From assembly GCA_024180945.1 (NCBI GenBank), contig JAKSGN010000003.1:2294001-2358000 (forward strand): 64,000 bases of DNA, in the 5' to 3' direction. The stretch comes from Macrophomina tecta (Eukaryota; Ascomycota; Dothideomycetes; Botryosphaeriales; Botryosphaeriaceae). This document shows positions 1 to 9,307 of the stretch, piece after piece; position 1 is the stretch's first letter; the number at the start of each line of letters is the position of its first letter. The position numbers were made by a program, and so were the translations under genes. The notes beneath the pieces were generated by a model. That model did no database searches. It was not told where the DNA came from and saw only the letters and a program-made list of their open reading frames with translations.

Positions 1-584
1 CAGAAGGCGGTGAGCTTCATAATCAGGACCATCTGAGCACCGGTGATGTCGACATTCTGCGGCTCGTTCCTAAACTGGCGGTCGAGGTGGTTGATGGACA
101 TATGGCCCATCAAGAAGACAAAGCCAACCCATGGCATCAGCGGGCCTTCGATGTACTTGGCGATGGCATAGGCGCCGGCGGAGCTGATGAACAAGGTGCG
201 GAGACCAGCCCAGAGATCGAACAGGCCAACAAGGTAAAACAGAGAGACCCTAAGTGAACGTGAGAATTGCAGGATACATCATAACACGCTGGGGAATGTA
301 CACTATTATGAAGGCATTCTTCTGCCACGGCTTTGAGTCGGGGATGCGCTTGAGCACTGCGGCGAGCGGGTAGGAGAGCAGGAAGGACGCGATGAGCTTG
401 ACTGCATGGGTGAGCCGAGGCGGGGGAAGACTAAAGGGCATGATGGCATACGCTCATCGGTGGAAGCGCCCAGGGCGTTGGCGACGTAGGCAAAAGCTAC
501 AAAGGACAGAATTCGTTAGCGGGCCTCCGACAAAAGCTGGCGTGACGCAGTGAACAGCTTACGGGTGTTTATATAGGGTAACAT
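1..584 (-). CDS. ALE1: Lysophospholipid acyltransferase, MBOAT family (ALE1-like), 5' part only
   Basis: An integral ER-membrane acyltransferase that would re-acylate lysophospholipids in the Lands cycle. The gene runs off the left edge, so only the N-terminal part is present and the catalytic MBOAT His is not seen. I place the start at 584 (MLPYINT), followed by short introns with GT..AG ends. The exons read AFAYVANALGAS, then LKLIASFLLSYPLAAVLKRI and PDSKPWQKNAFII, then SLFYLVGLFDLW. The last visible exon (about 1-241) carries MGHMSINHLDRQF and VDITGAQMVLIMKLTAF, which I recognise as the conserved ALE1/LPCAT signature region before the catalytic core. The third intron uses a GTACAT donor near 312 and a TTAG acceptor near 243. 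It is divergent from the CWC27 gene. The assignment rests on remembered family motifs; another MBOAT acyltransferase is the main alternative. Confidence 0.72.
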
Positions 585-971
585 GGTGGGCGACTCAACG
601 GCAAGGACACAGTGACGAGCAGTCACTGCATGGCGGAAGAAGGTCTGGGGCGTTGGGGGGTTGAGAGAGCTAGGAGCTCTGCCGCGGGGGGGAGCTTTTC
701 TTGTTGGCGCTGAATTTGCCCGCGTGCACCCAAAGCTTGTTGACCCTCCCTCAAGCTTGCGAGCGAGCGAGCCAGTGACGTTGGCGGCTCCGCCCACGCA
801 CCGACCACTTCAGCCCCAGCGCGTTCCCGCATGCTTTTCTGCCCTCTGCTCGCATCTCAACTCCACCACCGCTACCACCGCTCCGCCCGACCTCCCCTGC
901 GCCCCACACGCGCCCGTGACCGGCCCCGGCGCTCTCCCTCGCAGTGCCGTCCGCGACGCTTTATCCTCGCC
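585..971. promoter_or_regulatory. Divergent promoter between the ALE1-like gene and CWC27
   Basis: The two start codons (584 on minus, 972 on plus) face away from each other, so this 387-bp stretch must hold both 5' regions. It is CT-rich on the plus strand just before 972, as is common before fungal start sites. An in-frame upstream ATG at 831 could extend CWC27 by 47 residues, but that extension is Arg/Pro/Ser-rich and does not look like cyclophilin. No convincing TATA box was seen. Confidence 0.5.
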
Positions 972-2618
972 ATGTCGTCGGTGTACAATCTCGAGCCGCA
1001 GCCGACGGCTAAGGTCATCCTGCACACGACCGCAGGCGACCTCGCCCTCGAACTGTTTGCGAAGCAGACCCCGCTAGCCTCGCGCAATTTCCTGCAGCTC
1101 TGCCTCGATGGCTACTACGACAACACCATCTTCCACCGCCTGGTGCCGGGCTTCATCATCCAGGGCGGCGATCCGACGGGCACCGGCTCCGGCGGCGAGA
1201 GCAGCTTCGACGGCGAGCCCTTCGCCAACGAGTTCCACTCGCGCCTCAAGTTCAATCGCCGCGGCCTGCTGGGAATGGCCAACACGGGCAAGAAGGACGA
1301 CAACGGCAGCCAGTTCTTCTTGACCCTGGCCAGCACCCCGGATCTGACCGGCCGCAACACTATGTTCGGCCGCATCGAGGGCGACACCATCTACAACTTG
1401 ATGAAAATGGGCGAGGCCGACTTGACCGAGGAAGAGGGCAGCGAGCGCCCGCTCTACCCCACGAAGATCATCAATACCGAGATCATCGTCAATCCTTTCG
1501 ATGACATGGTGAAGCGGGTGCAGACGGCTCAGCCGCAGACTCAGGAGAAGAAGGGCCCCAAAAAGGCGAAGTGCAAGGCGGCGAAGCAGTTGCTCAGTTT
1601 CGGAGGTGACGAAGGGGACGAAGGGGACGCTGCGCCTGTGGTCAAGAAGCCCAAGTTTAACACCAAGCTCGTGAGCGCTGGCCAGGAGGATGGCGCCGAG
1701 CTTAACAATACTCCGATCCCGCGTGCCGTCGAACCCAAGGCTGCTAAGCCTAGGGAAAAGCCTATACCGCAGAGGTCGCCGTCTCCGCCGCCGAAACCGA
1801 AGTCCGCAGAAGCCGCGGCGCCCCCGCGCCGCTCCACGCGCTCTCCGTCTGTGTCGTCCGAATCTGAGCCCGAGCAGGTCAACAAGGTGTCGTCGCTGCT
1901 GGAGCGCACGAATGCGCAGATTGCCGAATTGAAGGCCAGCATGAAGCGCAACACAGGAGGTCCTTCTAAGGAAGCCCCCAAGAAAAAGTCTGCTCTGGAG
2001 GCCATGATACCAGAGACTTCCATCCGTGGGCGGAAGAGGCGCGGGGGCGGGGCGGCTGATTCGCGGGCGGATCAGCAGGCTATGGAACTTTTCAATGCCT
2101 TCAAGAGCAAACTCGAGAGCGCGCCGAAGGAAGAGATCTCTGCAACCAAGACAGAGCGCCCTGAGAAATCAAAGGAGAAAAAGTCTGCGGATGAGGAAGT
2201 CGAGGATACCGAAGCCATTCTTTGCGATCTGCATTTCATCCCCAATTGCCAGTCTTGTCGCGATTGGGAAGCTCCGGACTCGACGACTGCCAATGATGAT
2301 GATAATGATGCTGGTTGGATGAACCATGCCCTTAGCTTTGAGAAGGATCGTCTGGGCAAGGATCTGGAGTGGAAGAGGAAGAACGAAGAGGAACTGGTGG
2401 TCATTGATCCTCGAGAGAAGGAGAAGGAAATCGTTGGGGATAAAAAGTCGAAAAGGCATAGGGATGGTGACGCAGGGCGCGACAGAAGAGGCGGAATTCG
2501 AGATGATAAGCGAAACGATCGGGATCGTGGTGGAAGACCTGAAAGGGGCGGTTGGAGGGATGATAGAGATAGGGAGAACAGGAGGGAAACGCTGGTGAGG
2601 AGCATGGGAGCGAGGTAG
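972..2618 (+). CDS. CWC27: Spliceosomal cyclophilin-type peptidyl-prolyl isomerase CWC27
   Basis: A 548-residue nuclear protein expected in the activated spliceosome. Residues about 10-165 are a cyclophilin domain, including FHRLVPGFIIQGGDPTGTG (Arg56, Phe61, Gln64) and NGSQFFLT (111-118). The stretch after it is Lys/Glu/Ser/Pro-rich and low in complexity. Near the C-terminus are two blocks I associate with the CWC27 family: ILCDLHFIPNCQSCRDW, and GWMNHALSFEKDRLGKDLEW followed by KRKNEEELVVIDPREKEKE. The protein ends in an Arg/Asp-rich tail. There are no introns. I chose the ATG at 972 because MSSVYNLEPQPTAKVILHTT matches the usual N-terminus. The cyclophilin positions that are Trp121 and His126 in human CypA read Leu and Asn here (PDLTGRNTMFG), so isomerase activity may be weak. 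Confidence 0.92.
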   Translation: MSSVYNLEPQPTAKVILHTTAGDLALELFAKQTPLASRNFLQLCLDGYYDNTIFHRLVPGFIIQGGDPTGTGSGGESSFDGEPFANEFHSRLKFNRRGLLGMANTGKKDDNGSQFFLTLASTPDLTGRNTMFGRIEGDTIYNLMKMGEADLTEEEGSERPLYPTKIINTEIIVNPFDDMVKRVQTAQPQTQEKKGPKKAKCKAAKQLLSFGGDEGDEGDAAPVVKKPKFNTKLVSAGQEDGAELNNTPIPRAVEPKAAKPREKPIPQRSPSPPPKPKSAEAAAPPRRSTRSPSVSSESEPEQVNKVSSLLERTNAQIAELKASMKRNTGGPSKEAPKKKSALEAMIPETSIRGRKRRGGGAADSRADQQAMELFNAFKSKLESAPKEEISATKTERPEKSKEKKSADEEVEDTEAILCDLHFIPNCQSCRDWEAPDSTTANDDDNDAGWMNHALSFEKDRLGKDLEWKRKNEEELVVIDPREKEKEIVGDKKSKRHRDGDAGRDRRGGIRDDKRNDRDRGGRPERGGWRDDRDRENRRETLVRSMGAR

Positions 2619-3501
2619 TCGGCTTACTGCCATCTTTCTGAATTGGAAAACAGCCAGCTCGAGAGGGTGTTAGCTGCCAGATCCCTCTTCCGTTTGGCGC
2701 GAAACCCGTCGCGTGAAGATCGTCGCATTGCGCAGTCTCCAATGAATGTCCTTCCGATACTCGAATGAACCCGGTGAGCTTGGGCTATCATTAAGTCGTT
2801 CTGAAAAACACGAAACTATGAGTTATGAATCTCTGAGTTGTCAGTATTAGGCACTGCTGTATTTGCTGACCTTTTACGGTCTTCTTCCGACTCTAGGCTG
2901 ACTTGATCTAATTGGCTCTTGGGGCAAGCTTTGCTTGCGCCCTGAAGATACTGACCTCTAAGGCAAATTCTCAGCCGAGATCGCTTTCTAGGGACAGCTG
3001 CTGTGAGAGACGAAATAGCAAAATCAAAAGCTCCGTGTTCTATTCAACCAATTGTACGATGGGCGATGGACAAAAGGGTCAGTTTTGGCGGTCGCACTCA
3101 TCACTCGACGCAGACGGGAAGTTGTCCCAACGCCTCAGCGGAGAATAGAAAATGGTAACATGGTTAATGATCGAAACTTTTCTTTTTAATTTTTTTTTTT
3201 AAGGTTTTGGAAAGGTTGGAATTTCCAATTGACCGGGTAGCTCGAGTTTGCAATTTATCTCTGTAAACTCCGCGGACCGCACGCGCAGAAGCAGGAAGCG
3301 TTCTATTGCAGAAACATCCAATTCCAAATGCCGGAATGCGAGCATCATGATCATACCGTGCCCAAGACCTATGCATGTTATGCATCACTCACAAACAGTA
3401 TTTCCGCCTCCAAGAGGCAACTTACACTAGTACTTCGAAGCAACACCCCCCCCCCCCCTCTTCCGCGGCAGTCATGTTACACCTCTCTCTCTCTCTCCTC
3501 T
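2619..3501. other. Intergenic, convergent 3' regions; 13-C run
   Basis: This lies between the stops of CWC27 (plus) and the glutathione transferase (minus). It contains a T-run near 3188-3200, an uninterrupted run of 13 C at 3446-3458 and a CT microsatellite at about 3483-3500. The open frame at 2912-3148 shows no recognisable motif. I see no gene. Confidence 0.6.
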
Positions 3502-4643
3502 TCAAAGAGGCAAAATAAGCGGGTCGGGCCCGGCGGGTACGACGCCATTCCCAGCGGCTTTCGAGTAGCCCGCTCTCCACTAGTAACTCGTCAGCAAAAG
3601 TGCATAAATGCCTCAAGATGACCTCTTCTGAATCCTACCTTCTCAATCTTCGATGTATTCTTAAAAGCACCGCCGCGCGTCTTCTCGCTCTCATCCCAAT
3701 ACAGCGTGCGCAGCCAGCGATCGATCCGCGGATAGCCGTGCCGAATCATCCTCAGGTTGCACTTGAACAGCGTGAAGTACGCGGTATCGAAGCGGGCGAT
3801 AGTCGGATACAGCCGCACATCCGCCTCGGTGATGTGCTCGCCGAAGAGATAGGGCTGGTGCTTCGGGTCGGCGAGATGCTCTTCGAGGCGGTCGAGCGAG
3901 GCGAAGAGCGGGTAGATGCTGGCGTCGTAGGCCTGCTGGGCGGTGGCGAAGCCGCACTTGTAGACGCCGTTGTTGACAGTGTCGTAGACCCAGGGGTTCA
4001 TCTCTTCGATCTGCGCGCGCAGGTGCTCCGGGAACAGGCCGGCCGCGCCCTTGCTGCTCTCGCGCTGCGCTTCGGGGAGCAGGTGGTCGAAGGCGCTGTA
4101 GAACATGCGAATGATCTCTGAGGACTCGTTGTTGACAATCGTGCTCTGCTTCTTGTCCCAGAGGGTTGGCACCGTCACCCGGCCTTCGTATTGTGGGTCG
4201 GCTTTGAGATAAAGCTCGCGCAGGTACTGAGAGGCAGCTGGTTAGTGTGGTGCTGTGGGCGGACGGGGTCGGGGGAGGCTTGCTTTGGAGCCGGTCACCG
4301 GGTCTCTGTCAGGGCCGCCGTTCTGGCCGGAGAAGAACCAGCCTTTGCCGGCAGCGGGATCCATGTCGTCAACTTCGACGAGCTGGATGATGTCTTCGAG
4401 GCCTTTCAGGGCGCGCACGATCAAGGTACGGTGAGCCCAAGGGCAGCCATAATTGACGTAGAGCACGTAACGACCAGCCTCGGCGGGGAATCGCTCAGAG
4501 GGTACAGTGCTGCGAAACTTGGATACTTGGCGTCTGAAGGTGCCGTCTTCATCGGCCTGACGGGGTCCGTCTTTTGTCTGGCGGGGATTGTGTCAACTGA
4601 GGCTGGGATATGCACGCCTATTCGCCAGGTGGAATCGCACCAT
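3502..4643 (-). CDS. Omega-class glutathione transferase / glutathionyl-hydroquinone reductase (ECM4/GTO-like)
   Basis: A cytosolic enzyme expected to reduce glutathionyl-hydroquinones with glutathione. The N-terminal exon reads [13 protein letters not shown] and then [20 protein letters not shown], which holds the family's catalytic Cys. The middle exon gives [20 protein letters not shown] and [13 protein letters not shown]. The C-terminal helical domain includes [15 protein letters not shown] and [20 protein letters not shown]. Intron 4227-4283 (57 bp) starts with GC rather than GT (donor GCAAGC), and joining across it restores [16 protein letters not shown] last intron near 3557-3612 leads to an exon ending [16 protein letters not shown], with the stop at 3502-3504. 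The 5' end is unresolved: [14 protein letters not shown] is coding from about 4577, an upstream in-frame stop implies another short exon, and the ATG at 4643 is only a candidate. Confidence 0.82.
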
Positions 4644-5666
4644 TGCGGGTCTATTGCACGCGAGTTGTAGAATCTAAAGGCAGCTGAGAGGTGCGCAAAT
4701 ACCCCGGGAGCGTAGAAAGACGGGGTTCGGATTATGCGGCCGGGGATGGAGAGTATTTGTAGTGTAGTTTGGACGAGGGGGGTGTGCTAACGCGGGGCGC
4801 ACCGGTCAGGCATGTCCGTCAGCCTGTCCGGCGGCGTTCGGCATCAGCCAAAGGCCGAATGCGAAGGGCGCCCGTAAGCACTCTTATGTTATACCAACTG
4901 CGGCGCGGATGGTCTGAGAGATATGCCAGAGTCTCTGTTCACGGACGGGAGCATTCTGTGCGGACAGCCCCAGGCGGACGAGTGAATGAGGGGTTGGAGC
5001 CTGACACGGGAAGGAAAAGCCATCACCATCCCGCGCGCCCCGCATTGCGATTGCTGGCTCCCTTTCCGGATGTCGGGGTCCCGAGCATTTCCTGCGCTAC
5101 CCGCCGCCCCGAGTCCATCATCCATGCCTACTCTATCTTCACGCCGTCGAATCATCAGTCTTCGCGCTACTCCTCTCGGCCGAAAACTGATGCCAAATCA
5201 GCGATTTGACCGCAGCTAGCACGGCAAGTTTATAAACATGGCAGACCCGTCGACATGTCTGTAACACTCTAGTTGTCCTCAAATGGGCTGCTGTGAAGCC
5301 AGAACGCGCGTCTGACTCCGAGCCTCGAGGAAACAAAGCTGTCCCGTTTGGGATGAATCCCTTTCATACCGAACACAAGCATTCAGTAGTAGAAAGCTCG
5401 CATTGTTAGAACACCCGCTCATGTTGCATGGACGCACGTACCCTAGTCGGTCATTCCGTGTAGCAATTCTTGCGTCTTGTGCGGCACCATTTTTATGAGA
5501 GTATTCTTACCATCTGCTGGCCTTCTCTCGTAACACGCAAAGCCTGCACCTTCTGACCACCCGTAAAGACCAGCTCCTTTTGCCAACTTGCGAAAACCCC
5601 GAGCAGTCCAAACAGCTCAGAACCTAGCCGCCGTTTCACGCGGACAGTGCCCAACGAGCTGGACAT
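4644..5666. other. Intergenic; upstream region of the glutathione transferase
   Basis: This lies between the 5' end of the glutathione transferase and the 3' end of the C45-family gene, both on the minus strand. Frames at 4769-5209 and 4889-5155 overlap each other on opposite strands and show no motifs, so I take them as chance. A TATA-like TTTATAAAC lies near 5229-5237. No gene is supported. Confidence 0.5.
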
Positions 5667-6838
5667 TCAAAGCTCAAGTTCAAAGCTGCCTTCTGCTTCT
5701 GTCGGCCGGCCTTCGGAAACATACGCCTTCTTCGCCCTCAAATCGCAGATAATCGTGAACAGAGTCTCCGAGTGGTTGCCCTCCGCCTCCTTCCGGTTGA
5801 TGCCTCTCGGGAAATCCTGCTCATCTTTGAACACGCCCATCAAGTCGCCCACGCTCGGTTCATCTGTGCCCAGGCCCTCAACGAGCTCTCGGATGCGCTT
5901 CACACGCGGGATGCTGTCCGGGAGGTACACCGTGTCCTTGGCGCCCGAATGCTCTACGAGGTAGTGGTTGCTATGGTAGATGCGGCCAGCCTCGTCCGGG
6001 AACAGCTTCTGGACGTCGACGGCGCTCCACTCGAGGCAGACGGACCCGGCCGCGGCGTCGGCGACGCTGATGGTGCACGACGACGCGACGCCGTGCTTAT
6101 CGAGCGTGGCGACGGCGGCGTCTCTGGTTGGTGACTCCAGCACGGCGCGCAGCGCGAGGTGGCAGGGCATTCGGGTCGGATCCATGCCGAGGGCGCGGAT
6201 GGCGTTGAGCGTGCACCCGACGCCCGCGCTGTTGAGGCCGATCTTGCCGATGATGCCGCCCTCGGTGATCATCTTGATCGACGGGAAGCCCTGCTGCTCG
6301 ATGCTGAGGGCGATCAGGTTCGCCCGCTGTTGCGGCATCCACTGCGGAGCTGATTAGCAGCGCCAGCCACTCTGGTCTTGGGGCAGCGCCACGCCAGTGG
6401 TACTTACGTCCCAGTTCTGCGCAATGAAGGCGGAGCCGCTTGGCTGCGTCGAGTGCCAGGCAAGCATGGTGCAGCCGTCGGAAAAGAGGCCAAAGGCGAT
6501 CTCAGTGCGCACGTTGAGCGCGAGCACGTCGGCCAGCTCGACGCCCGCGCCCTCGGCGATGCCGCGCATCTCTTCCAGGTAGGCGGGCCATTTCCGCCGG
6601 ATCACGGGCTCGAATTCCAGCGCTGTGGTGCGCACGCGCGGCCAGTCGAGCTTGGCCGTCTCCTTGAAGAGGCGGGTGTAGAAGGCGATGCTGCCTTCGA
6701 TTTGGGGGCGTGCAGCAGTGCCATGTGCATGGCCGATCTGGACGCCGCAAGGTATTGAGTTAGCAGCCCTTCGAGCACAATACCACGAGGGAGAGACCTA
6801 CCGCGTACGGCGTGCCTGAGCAATGTACTTGAAGCATT
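5667..6838 (-). CDS. Peptidase C45 family protein (acyl-CoA:6-aminopenicillanate acyltransferase-like)
   Basis: An Ntn-hydrolase of the type that includes the last enzyme of penicillin synthesis, made as a precursor and self-cleaved before a Cys. Exon 1 (6838-6803) encodes MLQVHCSGTPYA, which joins to IGHAHGTAARPQIEGSIAFY after the acceptor GCGTCCAG. The block DVLALNVRTEIAFGLFSDGC ends at the expected nucleophile, Cys of DGCTMLAWHS. A second intron (donor GTAAGT after QNWD) leads to WMPQQRANLIALSIEQQGFP, ITEGGIIGKIGLNSAGVGCT and SNHYLVEH. Length and block order match fungal homologues. No penicillin-pathway genes are nearby, and many fungi carry such paralogues with unknown substrates, so an amidase or acyltransferase acting on another small molecule is more likely than beta-lactam synthesis. 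Confidence 0.85.
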
Positions 6839-7497
6839 TTAAGCGGCGCAGGTGGCTGACCGGAAATACTCGAATTGGCGCCCAGCTCGGTCTGAGAGTG
6901 AGTCTCGCTGTAGCTTTCTAGCTCCCAATTGCTCGGCGCCGAGGACCTCAGCCGAATGGAGCAAGCGATAGCGTGGCAAGTGCTCGGAGATGGCGAAGGA
7001 AAGCTTGGGGCTGTGCGGGGAACGGGGCCCGGATGCCGTCAACGGACAGGTTCGTGATAGCTGTTGAGAAGCTCTTCTCCAGGATGGGTGGTGAGGCGGC
7101 AGAATAGTCTTCTTCTGACCCTTGAGTGTTATTGCTTTTGTTAGCACGAAGTAAAGGTTGTCGTGCTGCTTTGCCGTGGGGGTGGTGGCGGCGGCAGATG
7201 GCAGACATTGCCGGGCATACCCCACCTATGCCACATCGGCGGACTTGCGCGGTTCCCGACTGAAAGAAGCCCTTGGGCTCGTAAAACGATGTACATCATA
7301 CATGCGAGATGCCGCTTACACGGCTCGCCAATTGTGGATCATGCACATAAGCCGTTTCATACGTGACCGTTTCCGGCTCTGGAAGATACATGATGCGGGA
7401 GCGGGGTCCCCATTCTTGGCTTCATCGCCAATCCAACACCTCATGAGACATGGCCAACTTCTTCGTCCTTGTCTAAGAGATTGCACTGAACCACGCC
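6839..7497. other. Divergent intergenic region between the C45 gene and the deacetylase
   Basis: Starts at 6838 (minus) and 7498 (plus) face away from each other, so this 659-bp stretch holds both promoters. Frames at 6839-7225 and 7158-7535 carry no recognisable motif. No clear promoter element was found. Confidence 0.5.
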
Positions 7498-8731
7498 ATG
7501 GCAAAGAAGCGGGTGCTTGTCGGATACGGAAGTAAGTCCTCGCTGAGGCTCGCGTTGTCGATATTGGCTGGAAGCTGACTCAAGTCTCTGCCCAGTTGAC
7601 GTCGATGCTGTTGCCAACTGGTAATTCTAATCGACTGTGCGGAATAAAGGGTTCGCTGGACAGGGCTCATCCATGTTTAGGATCAATACCGGCGATGGAA
7701 CGCCGCAGAACCCGACAAATGTATCCAGAGGCATTTACGGCGCCACTGTAGGGATTGACCGGCTGCTGAAGCTTTGGGAAAAATACAACATCAGAGCCAC
7801 CTGGTTCACTCCGGCTCACACCATTGAATCCTTCCCGAAGCAAATGGCAAAGGTCAGAGATGCGGGGCACGAGATAGGGCTTCATGGATACACCCACGAG
7901 TGCGTTTCTCCAGCAGATGAGTCAAGACTTGGCGGCTTTCTGACACGACTCGGCAGGTATCCAAGTGGCCTATCAGCTCAGCAGCAGTACGATGTGTTGG
8001 AGAAATCTATTGACGTACTAACCAGATTCACCGGTAGCAGGCCGCTTGGATACACCGCACCTGCATGGTTGGCGAGCAAAGAGCTTATTCCACAGCTGGA
8101 GCATTTTGGCATCCTGTACGACCATTCGTTCATGCATCATGATGTGCAGCCCTACTACGTCCCGGACTCCAGTCATACGTGGATCGAGACGGACCATGCG
8201 AAGGAGGCAAGTCATTGGATGCTGCCTATGACAAAACTCCGGCCGAGCCAGGTCGTGGAGATCCCTGCGAACTGGCATTTGGTGAGTGACCGAAGCACAG
8301 AAGGACCAGGGTCTGATCATAAGCCAGGACGACTGGCCGCCCCTGCAACCGAAGCTTGGGTCCGCGTCGGTAGGGTATTGCCTAGTCAGTGAGTGGCTAT
8401 AGCTAATGAGTGAGGTAGGGATATGTGGACACGGCGGTAGTGGAAAAGCTGTGGAAAGAGCAATTTGACTTCGCCTACCGCGAGTATGACAGCTTCATCT
8501 TCCCCATCTCAATCCACCCTCAAGTTAGCGGCAAGCCACAGGTTATTCTAATGCATGAGCGGTGAGTCTAGCGGCGGCAGGGGGAAGCTCTAATGTTGTG
8601 CTGACAGTAGCACCAGACTCATCGAGTACATCAATAAACACGAAGGAGTAGAGTGGATGACGTTCGGGCAGATGGCGAATGAGTTCAGGGAGGGAGCAAT
8701 CGCGGGCGTTGATATTGAGGCAGGCGTATAG
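7498..8731 (+). CDS. Polysaccharide deacetylase (NodB/CE4 fold, PgdA-like)
   Basis: A probable cytosolic deacetylase of the CE4 superfamily, of the type described as PgdA-like in fungi and bacteria; the substrate is unknown. MAKKRVLVGYG joins to IDVDAVANW (the NodB Asp motif DVDAV) and then to INTGDGTPQNPTNVSRGIYG. Next come LWEKYNIRATWFTPAHTIES and DAGHEIGLHGYTHE, where HGYTHE gives the metal-binding His pair. Later exons give PSQVVEIPANWHL, DDWPPLQPKLGS, GYVDTAVVEKLWKEQFDFAY and the C-terminal LIEYINKHEGVEWMTFGQMA. I infer introns near 7531-7594, 7619-7679, 8282-8327, 8368-8418 and 8561-8615, all GT..AG and in frame. The stop is at 8729-8731. No signal peptide is present, which argues against secreted chitin deacetylation. 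Confidence 0.85.
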
Positions 8732-9307
8732 CTATTTATTCGTGTGCCACGTCCACCGGTTGCTGTCCGGTGGCATAAATTGGGCGCTGGCTCTTTAATT
8801 GACCCGAGTACTGACTTGGGAATGCTCGATGCGGGAAGTGTTGCTCTTTTCATCTGCCGTGCTTCAATGGTCAGCTCGGACGCCAGGAGATGGCCAGCTA
8901 GAGATGCAGAGGAAAAAAAAAAAAAGTAAAGACGGGCCGAGAGGGACGGGATTGCATGAGCCGTTGATGCGAGAGATTACGCAGGCTGAGGGAAGAAGAG
9001 AAGCAGGGGTGACTACGGTAGCAGCTTCGTGATTGGCCAAATGGAAGGGAGAGAGGGATGACGCGAGTGCTGCGCGCCATGGCGGGCCGCGGCAGGGAAA
9101 AGGCTGAGAGTGGAGAAGGGGGATTGATGTTGGTGTTGGGCGTTGCGGTGAACCGAGGGGCCTTGGGCGTCCGCGTAATGCCGTGTCTGGGCGCCCAGTC
9201 CTCTGATCGTCTCCCGCCCTCAATCAACACCACCCCCGAGCTGCCTTACCCTCTCGAAGCGCGCCGTTCCCCGCCAGATCCCGCGCAAACCATGCGAGAC
9301 GCCGTCG
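8732..9307. other. Promoter region of the first Zn2Cys6 gene
   Basis: This is the 576 bp between the deacetylase stop and the transcription-factor start. It includes a 13-A run at about 8913-8925 and a CT/C-rich plus strand just before 9308. There is no coding evidence beyond short shadow frames. Confidence 0.45.

Noticed and set aside
831..971. In-frame N-terminal extension of CWC27
   Set aside because: Not cyclophilin-like; the ATG at 972 matches the usual family start.
5667..6838. Evidence for a penicillin cluster
   Set aside because: The C45 protein is similar to the acyltransferase, but no ACV synthetase or IPN synthase gene is present nearby.
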